Of a stretch of 64,000 nt of DNA, positions 25,306-32,972 are shown in pieces. The position numbers were made by a program, and so were the translations under genes. The first letter of the stretch is position 1; each line of letters starts with the position of its first letter. The notes beneath the pieces were generated by a model. That model worked only from the letters and a program-made list of their open reading frames with translations. It made no database searches and had not been told where the DNA came from. Source of the stretch: an uncultured bacterium (GTDB taxonomy: Bacteria; Bacillota; Negativicutes; Veillonellales; Veillonellaceae); the NCBI GenBank assembly GCA_905214495.1, contig CAJMLW010000001.1, positions 57,909 to 121,908 of the forward strand, in the 5' to 3' direction.

Positions 25306-27020
25306 TATTGGGCCTCCTTATTTTGAGCTTTATACATCTGATAATATAAACCGTTTTTACACATTAACTCATCATGTGTTCCAACTTCGCAAATTCTACC
25401 TTCATCAAATACAATGATACGATCCGCATGGTTGATTAATTCTAGTCGTTGGGATATGCATAAAATGGTTTTATCCTTTGTAGATTGCAATACTTGTAAT
25501 ATTTCATCTACAGTTATGGCATCTAAAGCAGAGAAGCAATTATCTAATAATAAGTAAGGTGCATTTTTGTAAAATCCACGTGCAATATTGATACGCTGTT
25601 TTTGACCACCTGATAAATCGCGCCCTTCCTCTGCTAATACGCTTAATGGATTCTCCAAATCCTTTCCTAAGTCACGATATAATTGAGCTTTTTTTGCTGC
25701 TTCAGCAACGGTGGTATGATTTTTATTTTCATAACCGAAGCTAATATTGTCAGCAATTGTTGAACCTAGTAGATATGACTGAGTTGGTACATAGGAAATC
25801 GAATTTCTAACAGTACCAATGGGCAGTGTCGTAATATCTTGATTATTAATATAAATAGTCTTTGATGGTGCTTTTTGAAGCCCTAATAACAATTTGAAGA
25901 GTGTACTTTTACCAGAGCCAGGCTTACCCACTATACCTACAAACTCTCCTTTTTTGAATGTAATATTAATTTGACATAATGCAGGTGATTTAGATTCATC
26001 ATAGGTAAAATTTAAACATTTTATATCAATATCGCCTAAACCAAGTTGTTTACCATCAGTGTCATTGCATTCTGCAGGTAGACTCATAAAATCAATAATT
26101 CGATCAAGGGAGGCCATCCCCTTTTGAACTATAGCTACTAATGAACCTAAAGAAATCAATGGGCCTATAATAAGCATAATAAAAGCATTGATTGTAACAA
26201 ACTCACCTACAGTCATAAGCCCTTCTACGGCTAAAGTACCACATATATACATACTAATACTGATACATATAAATGGTGCAATCATAGTTAGAGGCGATAA
26301 AATAGCATCAAGAATAGCTACACTCATATTATCGGAATAATTTTTCTTGTTAATACGATTAAATAATCCTCCTATAATCGATTCTTTATTAAAAGCTCGA
26401 ATAACATCCATGCCCTGGAATAGTTCTTGCCCAAATTCTGTCATGTCACTATATGTGGTTTGAGCCTGACGTTGTTTTTTTCGTAAGCGCCGACCTAGTG
26501 TAAAAATTGAACCTAAAATAAAAATAATCGGTGTCATAATCTTTAAGGCTAAAATAAAATCTATTTTTTGAATTAATATGATAGAGCCCAATATAGAATA
26601 TAAAATAATATCAACAACGATCATAACACCTAAACCTAGGGCAACGCGTAATGATGTAACATCATTTGTCATTAAAGCCATTACTTTACCAGGTCCGTTA
26701 ACATCATAATATGTAGTAGGGATTTCTAAAGCACGAGCACATAATTTTTGGCGGAATAAATACTCCATGCGCCGGATAGATCCTAATAATGTTCTACGTG
26801 ATATAACTTTCAATACAGTAATAATGATTAATAAACCAATGAAATAAAATATATAACGGGTTAAGCCCTCTTTATTATGACTCAATGTATCGATGGCACT
26901 ACCAATTAATTGTGGGACGATTAAAAAGGCTACATCGATTGCGATTAGCATAGTTAATCCGATGAGATAATATATACCTTCACGACGAAAAAATTCCTTG
27001 AAAATTGCATATGGATTCAT
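25305..27020 (-). CDS. Heterodimeric ABC exporter subunit A, degenerate Walker B
   Basis: A 571-residue half-transporter with six transmembrane helices (about 15-300) and an ATPase domain: Walker A GKPGSGKST near 367, canonical signature LSGGQKQR, and Walker B YLLLDNCFSALD, in which Asn replaces the catalytic Glu. Combined with the LSDGQ of its partner, the changes fall in the same composite ATP site, as known for asymmetric heterodimeric exporters. First gene of the operon with trmH, divergent from tpx, with an AGGAGGT ribosome site. Family is MdlA/YheI-like multidrug or lipid export; the real substrate is unknown. Confidence 0.92.
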   Translation of the reverse strand: MNPYAIFKEFFRREGIYYLIGLTMLIAIDVAFLIVPQLIGSAIDTLSHNKEGLTRYIFYFIGLLIIITVLKVISRRTLLGSIRRMEYLFRQKLCARALEIPTTYYDVNGPGKVMALMTNDVTSLRVALGLGVMIVVDIILYSILGSIILIQKIDFILALKIMTPIIFILGSIFTLGRRLRKKQRQAQTTYSDMTEFGQELFQGMDVIRAFNKESIIGGLFNRINKKNYSDNMSVAILDAILSPLTMIAPFICISISMYICGTLAVEGLMTVGEFVTINAFIMLIIGPLISLGSLVAIVQKGMASLDRIIDFMSLPAECNDTDGKQLGLGDIDIKCLNFTYDESKSPALCQINITFKKGEFVGIVGKPGSGKSTLFKLLLGLQKAPSKTIYINNQDITTLPIGTVRNSISYVPTQSYLLGSTIADNISFGYENKNHTTVAEAAKKAQLYRDLGKDLENPLSVLAEEGRDLSGGQKQRINIARGFYKNAPYLLLDNCFSALDAITVDEILQVLQSTKDKTILCISQRLELINHADRIIVFDEGRICEVGTHDELMCKNGLYYQMYKAQNKEAQ

Positions 27021-27080
27021 CGACTACCTCCTGTTTTCTTTCTATCGTACCATTTACTACATAATTCTTCTACCTAAAAC

Positions 27081-27160
27081 AGTAAACTAAACTATATCAA
27101 AATTAATAGCAAACTATATCGAAAAAATTAGTTTACTAAAATGGATAGAAATGGTATACT
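27081..27160. promoter_or_regulatory. Divergent ABC/tpx promoter region with repeated operator-like sites
   Basis: For tpx: -35 TTTACT (27132-27137), 17-base spacer, -10 TATACT (27155-27160). For the ABC operon on the minus strand: -35 TTTACT (within 27081-27086 complement), about 17 bases, then a weak TATGTA. The ten-base element AGTAAACTAA (27081-27090) recurs inverted as TTAGTTTACT (27128-27137), each copy covering one -35. A direct repeat AAACTATATC (27089-27098 and 27111-27120) lies between them, 22 bases apart. A shared regulator is inferred. Confidence 0.6.
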
Positions 27161-27217
27161 AACCATAGAAGCATTGTTTAATCTATTTAGTATATAAACT
27201 CTTAGGAGGAATAAAAC

Positions 27218-27733
27218 ATGGAAAAACGTACTGGTGTTGTAACATTTGCAGGTAACCCTATTACATTGGTAGGCCCAGAAATTAAAGTAGGTCAACAAGC
27301 ACCTGATTTCACTGTATTATCTAATGATTTACAACCTAAAACTTTGAAAGATTATGAAGGTAAAGTAAAGGTAATTTCCGTAGTACCTTCTCTTGATACT
27401 GGCGTATGTGATGCACAAACTCGTTGGTTCAATCAAGATGCAACAGGTTTATCTGATGATGTTGTAGTATTGACAATTTCTATGGACCTTCCATTTGCTC
27501 AAAAACGTTGGTGCGGTGCTGCAGGCGTAGATAAAGTAGAAACATTATCTGACCACAAAGATGCTTCTTTCGGTACAATCTATGGTTTTTTAATCGAAGA
27601 ATTACGTCTATTATCTCGTGGTGTTGTAGTTATCAATAAAGATAACAAAGTAACATATGTTGAATATGTACCAGAAGTAACTCAAGCTGTTAATTTTGAC
27701 GCAGCATTAGAAGCAATTAAAGCTGATATCTAA
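27218..27733 (+). CDS. tpx: Thiol peroxidase Tpx
   Basis: A 171-residue atypical 2-Cys peroxiredoxin that reduces alkyl and hydrogen peroxides using thioredoxin. The peroxidatic Cys64 is in PSLDTGVCD, and the resolving Cys99 is in QKRWCGAAGV, matching Cys61 and Cys95 of E. coli Tpx; QAPDFTV precedes. The start has an AGGAGG site eight bases upstream and a clear sigma-A promoter at 27132-27160. A strong terminator follows, so it is monocistronic. Codon choice looks highly expressed. It sits back to back with the ABC exporter and may share its control. Confidence 0.97.
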   Translation: MEKRTGVVTFAGNPITLVGPEIKVGQQAPDFTVLSNDLQPKTLKDYEGKVKVISVVPSLDTGVCDAQTRWFNQDATGLSDDVVVLTISMDLPFAQKRWCGAAGVDKVETLSDHKDASFGTIYGFLIEELRLLSRGVVVINKDNKVTYVEYVPEVTQAVNFDAALEAIKADI

Positions 27734-27748
27734 TAATGCCTACTTATT

Positions 27749-27775
27749 AAGGCCGTACCTCGTACGGCCTTTTTC
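27749..27775 (+). terminator. Terminator of tpx
   Basis: A ten-pair GC-rich stem (AAGGCCGTAC at 27749-27758 with 27762-27771, loop CTC) followed by TTTTC. It lies 15 bases after the tpx stop and before the psiE-like gene. Confidence 0.92.
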
Positions 27776-27793
27776 TATTCATGGGAGTTATAT

Positions 27794-28189
27794 ATGTGGA
27801 TTAAATTTTCAAAACTATTATTAACTATTAAAAATATCGCTCTCCTCGGTGTTGGAATAGCCTTGTGTATCGCTTTAGTCAATTCACTTATTAATTTAGG
27901 TATTATTACATGGGCCAATATTAATGGTGAAAGCACATATTACAATCTTATTGAAGAATTAATTACCTTCTTTCTTTATTTCGAGTTCATTGCGTTAATT
28001 GTAAAATACTTTAAAAATAACTTTCACTTTCCTCTCGACTTTTTCCTCTATATTGGTATTACGGCCATTGTTCGATCTGTAATTATTGCTCATGATACAG
28101 CCTTTGACATCCTTATATGGGCTATCTCTATTTTTGTGCTCGTATGTAGTTTAGTATTGGTAAAAAAATATATTGGTCACGATGAATAA
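27794..28189 (+). CDS. psiE: PsiE-like phosphate-starvation-inducible membrane protein
   Basis: A 131-residue protein with four hydrophobic helices (about 14-37, 52-70, 81-97, 105-124). The central segment FFLYFEFIALIVKYFKNNFHFPLDFFLYIGITAIVR closely follows the PsiE consensus (FLYFEFIALIVKYF then FHFPLRYF...YIGITAI), which is why I name it; longer stretches are not quoted. PsiE is induced by phosphate limitation in E. coli but its function is unknown. GGGAG lies six bases upstream of the start. It is a single gene between the tpx terminator and a bidirectional terminator shared with glnA. Confidence 0.85.
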   Translation: MWIKFSKLLLTIKNIALLGVGIALCIALVNSLINLGIITWANINGESTYYNLIEELITFFLYFEFIALIVKYFKNNFHFPLDFFLYIGITAIVRSVIIAHDTAFDILIWAISIFVLVCSLVLVKKYIGHDE

Positions 28190-28210
28190 TATAATTATTT
28201 ATGATTCTAT

Positions 28211-28259
28211 AATACTCAAAAAGGTCCTACCGATTTTCGGTAGGACCTTTTTGAGTATT
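28211..28259. terminator. Long bidirectional terminator between psiE and glnA
   Basis: A perfect 23-pair inverted repeat (28211-28233 with 28237-28259, loop TTT) with A-run and T-run inside the arms. It lies 22 bases after the psiE stop and 7 bases after the glnA stop on the other strand, so it ends both. Confidence 0.92.
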
Positions 28260-28266
28260 CAAAGGA

Positions 28267-30168
28267 TTAGAAAATGTTTTTGCTGTAATTAGCGTATTTA
28301 GCTTCTAATTCTTCCATTTTATCATTCATTTCGATTTGTAATGCAGATGCAGTATCATAATCTTCAGATTGTAAAGCTTCTACAATACGTGTAAACAAGG
28401 ATTTGCGATCATCGCTATCTTTTGCAAGATAGAAACGTAAGTCATTAACTTCTGCAAAGCGTTTGTCATCAATACTGTTGCGGCTATCTGTGTGAATGGA
28501 AACCATTTTACGTACTGTATCCATATTATCAGGAATGATACGATAAGCCAATACGAGTTTCCAGCGTTTCAAGATGGATGCAATGAAGGAATCCATTAAG
28601 TCATGAGCAAATGCATCACCTTGTGCCAATGTATTTACGAGTTCAGGGTTATTTTTATAACCTTTAATATTTTCCCATACAGTTGCAGGAGCTACGCCGA
28701 ACATTTGATTACGTTCTTCTTGAGTGTAGTCTTCGAATACATCTTTTTCAGAACGGAATGCACGTTCTTTAGGTAAGTAATCTGCATCTTGACCAGCTTC
28801 TTTGGAAAGTTCTGCTTCCAATTGAGCTTGAGTTTTACCACTTGTAATGGCATATTTCATACCATCAAATGCAGAGATGAAAATCAATGCTAATGCAGTG
28901 TATGTATTTGTATAAGGGTTTGGAGAACGCAATTCATAACGTGTAGCCATTGGATTGTCGATATCGCGAATCAAACCGCAAAGGATTGTACGGTTACGGC
29001 TAGGTTCAGAAGGATCATTACCTAAGGAAGTTACGATACAAACTGGAGCTTCGAACCCAGGTTTCAAACGATTCAAGGAATCTGTTGTAGAGCTGATGAA
29101 TGGGTTAATAGCTTCATAGTGTTTCAATAGACCCATGATTGCACCAATACCCAATGAGCTAGCAGATTCTTTTTTCATATCTTCTGGGCTGAACAAGTTA
29201 ACAAGTTTGCCGGATTTTAATTTTGCCATTACACCAAAGTGAGTATGTTCACCAGAACCAGCAACACCGATAATTGGTTTTGCATTGAATGTTACATCAA
29301 GACCATTTTCACGGAATACTTCACGAACGATAATACGAGCTTGTAATTCGTTATCTGCTGTTTGTAATGGGTTACCAGAGAATTTCCAGTCGATTTCCAA
29401 TTGTTCCAATACAACGGATTCATGACCATCTTCATCAAGTTTAGCTTTAACACCACCAACTTCTTTATGGCCCATTTCAGCTTCCATACCGTATTTATCA
29501 AGACGTTCTACGGCTTGTTCTAATGCAGTACGAACAGTGCCGTGTGTACGTTGCCAGTATTGTTCTTGCAAACGTTGAGAAACGGACAATTCTTTTTTAG
29601 TAACTGTTTTAGAAGGTGTTTTTACCCAGAATTCTAATTCAGTAGCAGATGTGAAAACAATATCTACCACATCATCAGCTTTCACATGAGGCATACCAGG
29701 TACACCTTTTTCTTTAATCAAGGATAACAATTCTGCACGAACATAGTCACAGCTACGTTTCAAAATAGAACGAGAATCTACATAGCGGTAATTATGCATC
29801 AAGAATGCAGGAATACGAAGTGTACCAGTTGGCAAACCCGTTGCTTCATCAATGTTTTCGTAGTTGTAATCAACAAACCAGTTTACACTTGGGTCGCCCC
29901 ACATATCAACACGAGCATTGTTCAATGTAGCGATATTTGTCAATACTACAGAGGAACCATCAGTTTGAACAGCACGGCCTTCAAAGAATGCTTCATAATC
30001 ATCAAAGAATGCAGCCATTGGGATTTTTTCATCTGTATCATTACCAGCTAAGTCGATACCTACTAAAGATACGAATTTAATTTCTGGATGTTGTTCTAAT
30101 AGAGATAAAACACCTTCCTTACCATATTGACCTGCAGGAATGTAATACAATAATTCTTTTGTAGCCAT
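28267..30168 (-). CDS. glnA: Glutamine synthetase, long form
   Basis: ATP-dependent ligation of ammonia to glutamate. The 633-residue protein has the N-terminal beta-grasp segment (FVSLVGIDLAGNDTDEKIPM) and catalytic-domain pieces GVAGSGEHTHFGVMAKL (ATP/glutamate site), RLKPGFEAPVCIV and SRNRTILCGLIRD, ending in a C-terminal helical extension. It is about 170 residues longer than usual GSI and shorter than GSIII (about 700), so it belongs to the long GS variant of Clostridia and Negativicutes. The start is ATG 30166-30168 with AGGAGG seven bases upstream; an upstream in-frame extension to 30219 is rejected. Its leader holds a terminator-like hairpin. Confidence 0.92.
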   Translation of the reverse strand: MATKELLYYIPAGQYGKEGVLSLLEQHPEIKFVSLVGIDLAGNDTDEKIPMAAFFDDYEAFFEGRAVQTDGSSVVLTNIATLNNARVDMWGDPSVNWFVDYNYENIDEATGLPTGTLRIPAFLMHNYRYVDSRSILKRSCDYVRAELLSLIKEKGVPGMPHVKADDVVDIVFTSATELEFWVKTPSKTVTKKELSVSQRLQEQYWQRTHGTVRTALEQAVERLDKYGMEAEMGHKEVGGVKAKLDEDGHESVVLEQLEIDWKFSGNPLQTADNELQARIIVREVFRENGLDVTFNAKPIIGVAGSGEHTHFGVMAKLKSGKLVNLFSPEDMKKESASSLGIGAIMGLLKHYEAINPFISSTTDSLNRLKPGFEAPVCIVTSLGNDPSEPSRNRTILCGLIRDIDNPMATRYELRSPNPYTNTYTALALIFISAFDGMKYAITSGKTQAQLEAELSKEAGQDADYLPKERAFRSEKDVFEDYTQEERNQMFGVAPATVWENIKGYKNNPELVNTLAQGDAFAHDLMDSFIASILKRWKLVLAYRIIPDNMDTVRKMVSIHTDSRNSIDDKRFAEVNDLRFYLAKDSDDRKSLFTRIVEALQSEDYDTASALQIEMNDKMEELEAKYANYSKNIF

Positions 30169-30187
30169 ATTTGTTCCTCCTAAACTA

Positions 30188-30245
30188 TAAAAAAAGACTC
30201 CAACGATATAGATATACAAATTGCATACCTATCCAGTGGAGTCTT
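30188..30245 (-). promoter_or_regulatory. Attenuator-like hairpin in glnA leader
   Basis: On the minus strand AAGACTCCA (plus 30237-30245) pairs with TGGAGTCTT (plus 30194-30202), and the stem runs straight into a T-run (plus 30188-30195). The inner part can form a further imperfect stem. It lies between the glnA promoter (-10 at 30272-30277) and the ribosome site, which is the layout of a transcription attenuator. Sensor and ligand are unknown; it could also just end upstream readthrough. Confidence 0.55.
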
Positions 30246-30271
30246 CATTGACTAATTATTTTCTTGAGTAC

Positions 30272-30301
30272 ATATTACCATAGTGAGAAAATTCTTGTCA
30301 A
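30272..30301 (-). promoter_or_regulatory. Sigma-A promoter of glnA
   Basis: Minus-strand -35 TTGACA (plus 30296-30301) and -10 TAATAT (plus 30272-30277) with an 18-base spacer. The predicted start, near 30265, lies upstream of the hairpin at 30188-30245, giving a leader of about 95 bases. Confidence 0.65.
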
Positions 30302-30329
30302 TAAATTTCTATAGAATTTTACCAGAATA

Positions 30330-30773
30330 TTAACCTAGTAATGCTTTTACGATGGTATTTACTAATTTACCATCTGCACGGCCTTTAGTATGTGGCATAA
30401 CATGTTTCATAACGTTACCCATATTTACATTATCTCCGCACTCAGCAATGGCTTTTTTTACAACATCGCGAATTTCATCTTCTGTCATTTGCGCTGGCAT
30501 ATATTTTTGAAGAACAGCTATTTCTTCCTTAACATGACTAATTAGATCTTCACGACCTGCCTTTTCAAATTCTGTAAGAGAATCTTGGCGTGTTTTCATT
30601 TCTTTAGCTAAAATGCCTAATACACCATTATCATCAAGTTCAATTTTGTCATTTATTTCTGTATTTTTAATGGCACTATTGACCATACGAATAACAGATA
30701 AAGCTATTTTGCCTTCTTCTCGAGCCTTCATAGCAGCTTTCATATCTTCTTTTAATTGATCTTTTAAACTCAT
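30330..30773 (-). CDS. yqeY: YqeY (GatB/YqeY-domain) protein
   Basis: A 147-residue YqeY-family protein, homologous to the tail domain of GatB. Conserved pieces: LKEDMKAAMKAREEGKIALSVIRMV (6-30), EIAVLQKYMPAQMTEDEI near 86-103 and GNVMKHVMPHTKGRADGKLVN near 118-138. Its function is unclear; a tRNA-binding or amidotransferase-related role has been suggested from the fold. It follows rpsU, the standard rpsU-yqeY pair in Firmicutes, though a terminator-like hairpin separates them. GGAGG-type ribosome site upstream. Confidence 0.92.
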   Translation of the reverse strand: MSLKDQLKEDMKAAMKAREEGKIALSVIRMVNSAIKNTEINDKIELDDNGVLGILAKEMKTRQDSLTEFEKAGREDLISHVKEEIAVLQKYMPAQMTEDEIRDVVKKAIAECGDNVNMGNVMKHVMPHTKGRADGKLVNTIVKALLG

Positions 30774-30841
30774 GGGAACCTCCTATACGACTCAATCATT
30801 AAATAAATATTAGCATCTTAGAAACTAATATATATAAAGAA

Positions 30842-30888
30842 ACCCTAATTCTGGATTTCATGAAGCCATGAAAAGGCAGAATTAGGGT
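30842..30888 (-). terminator. Hairpin terminator after rpsU
   Basis: On the minus strand a 12-pair stem (plus 30877-30888 with 30842-30853) carries an inner TTTCATG/CATGAAA stem and is followed by TTTCTTT. It lies 8 bases beyond the rpsU stop and about 70 bases before yqeY, so it probably partly uncouples the two genes. Confidence 0.75.
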
Positions 30889-30895
30889 AATCATC

Positions 30896-31075
30896 TTATG
30901 CTCTGAATTTGCGTTTTCTTGCTGCTTCAGATTTTTTCTTTCTTTTTACGCTTGGTTTTTCATAGTGTTCGCGTTTTCTTACTTCAGACAAAACACCCGC
31001 TTTTTGGCAGGAGCGTTTGAATCGACGAAGAGCACTTTCAAGCGTTTCGTTTTTACCGACTTTAATTTCAGACAT
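30896..31075 (-). CDS. rpsU: 30S ribosomal protein S21
   Basis: A 59-residue, very basic protein read directly from the sequence: MSEIKVGKNETLESALRRF, then KRSCQKAG, EVRKREHYEKPSVKRKKK and the C-terminal SEAARKRKFRA. This is the full S21 consensus. It sits on the small-subunit platform and helps mRNA binding at initiation. The ATG at 31073-31075 has a GGAGGGAGGG site upstream, a consensus promoter at 31142-31170 and a leader hairpin at 31092-31123. It is a small gene that a 60-residue cutoff would miss. Confidence 0.97.
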   Translation of the reverse strand: MSEIKVGKNETLESALRRFKRSCQKAGVLSEVRKREHYEKPSVKRKKKSEAARKRKFRA

Positions 31076-31091
31076 CTATATCCCTCCCTCC

Positions 31092-31123
31092 AAAATTAAT
31101 CTCAGGGAAGTGCTGATAATTTT
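31092..31123 (-). promoter_or_regulatory. Leader hairpin directly before rpsU ribosome site
   Basis: In the rpsU leader AAAATTA-TCAG (plus 31117-31123 and 31113-31116 side) pairs with CTGA-TAATTTT (plus 31102-31105 and 31092-31098) around a CACTTCC loop. It ends one base before the GGAGGGAGGG site. This could be a ribosomal-protein autoregulatory leader; that is inference. Confidence 0.4.
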
Positions 31124-31141
31124 ATTTACGCACATATACAT

Positions 31142-31170
31142 ATTATATGTAGAACACTAGGTTCTGTCAA
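31142..31170 (-). promoter_or_regulatory. Consensus sigma-A promoter of rpsU
   Basis: Perfect minus-strand consensus: -35 TTGACA (plus 31165-31170), 17-base spacer, -10 TATAAT (plus 31142-31147). The spacer contains a small palindrome, AGAAC-N5-GTTCT (plus 31151-31165), that could be an operator. Confidence 0.8.
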
Positions 31171-31263
31171 TATATACCGCTATATTTTATAGGAATTTTA
31201 TTACAAATCACTATTTTTTGATGTCTTACTACTTCAAAATTAATAATTTTCTATTACAAGCTA

Positions 31264-31608
31264 TTACGCTTCAGGCCAACCCATTTCTTCGCCACCTAAT
31301 AGATGAGCATGCATATGGAATACACTTTGACCAGCTTTTGCGCCAGTATTAAAAATCAATCGATAGCCATCCTTAGAAATACCAACTTCTTTTGCCACAT
31401 CACGAACAAATGGTAATAAACCTTCAACATAGTCTTCATTCTTCTCTGTAATATGAGCAATATTAGCAACATGATTTTTAGGAACAATGAGTACATGAAC
31501 TTTTTTTACAGGTTCAATATCATAAAAAGCATAGAATTTATCGTTTTCTAATACTTTTTTTGATGGAATTTCGCCATTAATAATTTTACAAAAAATGCAG
31601 TCGCTCAT
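31264..31608 (-). CDS. hinT: HIT-family nucleotide hydrolase (HinT)
   Basis: A 114-residue HIT protein. The start is ATG 31606-31608 (MSDCIFCKIINGEIPSKKV), with GAGGAGG five bases upstream; the open frame reaching 31632 only extends into mtaB. The N-terminal CxxC and the active-site His triad SVFHMHAHLLGG near residues 95-106 are seen. HinT hydrolyses purine nucleoside phosphoramidates such as AMP-lysine. It closes the hrcA-to-hinT run in a common Firmicute order, followed by rpsU and yqeY under a separate promoter. Confidence 0.95.
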   Translation of the reverse strand: MSDCIFCKIINGEIPSKKVLENDKFYAFYDIEPVKKVHVLIVPKNHVANIAHITEKNEDYVEGLLPFVRDVAKEVGISKDGYRLIFNTGAKAGQSVFHMHAHLLGGEEMGWPEA

Positions 31609-31624
31609 AGGAACCTCCTCTATC

Positions 31625-32920
31625 TTATTCAATGATTACAAAATTTTTTTCAACAGCCACCACAGTACCGCCTATGAGATCACCTATAGAGTGTTGACCA
31701 TCTGATTTAACTCTACCATGAATATATTCATTTGTTAAGCCTGTATAATATCCATTCTCCTCTTTTTCAATGAGGATTTCACCAGGTTTACCTATACGAG
31801 ATGTTGCATACGCATGTAAACCTTTTTCGCTTAGATCATTTAAAAGTGCTACGCGAGCCTTCTTAACGGCTTCTGGTACTTGATTTGGCATTGTTGCAGC
31901 CGGTGTACCTTCACGAATAGAATATGGAAATGCATGAATATGAGTAAAGCCAATTTCTTTTACCGTATTCATTGTTTCATCAAAGTCTTCATCCGTTTCT
32001 TGTGGAAATCCTGCAATGATATCAGTAGTAATTGATAAATCTGGGATGCGATTTCTTAAATTCTTAATCAAATCTTTATATTCTTGAAGCGTATAATGAC
32101 GTTTCATCAATGTTAGAACATGATCTGACCCAGCTTGTAGAGGTAAATGTAAATGTGGACATACGCGCTTATCCGTAGCCATTAATTCTATGAGTTCATC
32201 CGATACTTCAACAGACTCAATAGATCCAAAACGTATGCGATGTAAGTTTGGAATTTCTAAGAGGGCTTTTACCACATCTGCTAGCGTAGGTCTTCCTGGT
32301 AGTTCAACGCCATAGTTTCCAAGGTGAATCCCGGTTAAAACAATCTCATGAAATCCATGTTCTACTAAACGTTTCGCTTCCTTTACAATATCATCTACTT
32401 TACGGGACTTTAGTTTCCCACGCGTATAAGGAATGATACAAAATGCACAATAATTATTACAACCTTCTTGAATTTTCATGAAAGCTCTCGATTTATCAGA
32501 TTCATTACCAAATAATGGCATCTCTTCAAAATTAGACTCTTTCATGATATCGCGAACAGCATTAATTTGACGTTCTGTTGTTTCGAGTTGTTCAACAAGT
32601 TCAACAATTTTTGAGCGATTGTTTGTGCCAATAACTAGATTAACGCCATCAATGGCAGCAATTGCATCAGGATCAAGTTGTGCATAACAACCTGTAACGA
32701 TAACATAAGCATCTTGATTTTGACGTTTAGCTTTACGAATTAATTGACGAGACTTTTTCTCCCCCATATTCGTAACAGAACATGTATTAATAACGTAAAT
32801 ATCAGCCTTAGAATCAAAATCAACAGCTTCATAATCATGTTGTAAAAATAACCCCTTCATAGCATCCGTATCATACTGATTGACACGACACCCTAGAGTT
32901 GTAAAGGCAACGGTTTTCAT
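31625..32920 (-). CDS. mtaB: tRNA t6A37 methylthiotransferase MtaB
   Basis: A 431-residue radical-SAM methylthiotransferase that converts t6A37 to ms2t6A in tRNA for ANN codons. N-terminal UPF0004 domain with the first Cys in TTLGCRVNQYDTD, then NTCSVTNMG and GCYAQLD; radical-SAM cluster motif CNNYCAFCIIPYTRGKLKSR near 145; C-terminal TRAM domain. GCRVNQYD separates MtaB from MiaB (GCQMNTAD), which is also in this window. Start ATG at 32918-32920, with GGAGG just upstream, rather than the first Met at 32932, which lacks a ribosome site. Confidence 0.95.
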   Translation of the reverse strand: MKTVAFTTLGCRVNQYDTDAMKGLFLQHDYEAVDFDSKADIYVINTCSVTNMGEKKSRQLIRKAKRQNQDAYVIVTGCYAQLDPDAIAAIDGVNLVIGTNNRSKIVELVEQLETTERQINAVRDIMKESNFEEMPLFGNESDKSRAFMKIQEGCNNYCAFCIIPYTRGKLKSRKVDDIVKEAKRLVEHGFHEIVLTGIHLGNYGVELPGRPTLADVVKALLEIPNLHRIRFGSIESVEVSDELIELMATDKRVCPHLHLPLQAGSDHVLTLMKRHYTLQEYKDLIKNLRNRIPDLSITTDIIAGFPQETDEDFDETMNTVKEIGFTHIHAFPYSIREGTPAATMPNQVPEAVKKARVALLNDLSEKGLHAYATSRIGKPGEILIEKEENGYYTGLTNEYIHGRVKSDGQHSIGDLIGGTVVAVEKNFVIIE

Positions 32921-32972
32921 TGCACCTCCCATTTCTGTATATAGATATCATATAGCATATGTATATAGTATT

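Noticed and set aside
27734..27793. Insertion-sequence ends or duplicated inverted repeats around tpx
   Set aside because: The inverted repeat is an ordinary terminator; no transposase or target duplication exists.
31151..31165. AGAAC-N5-GTTCT as a LexA (SOS) box
   Set aside because: The Gram-positive LexA site has CGAAC-N4-GTTCG spacing; this one has five bases and lacks the outer C and G.
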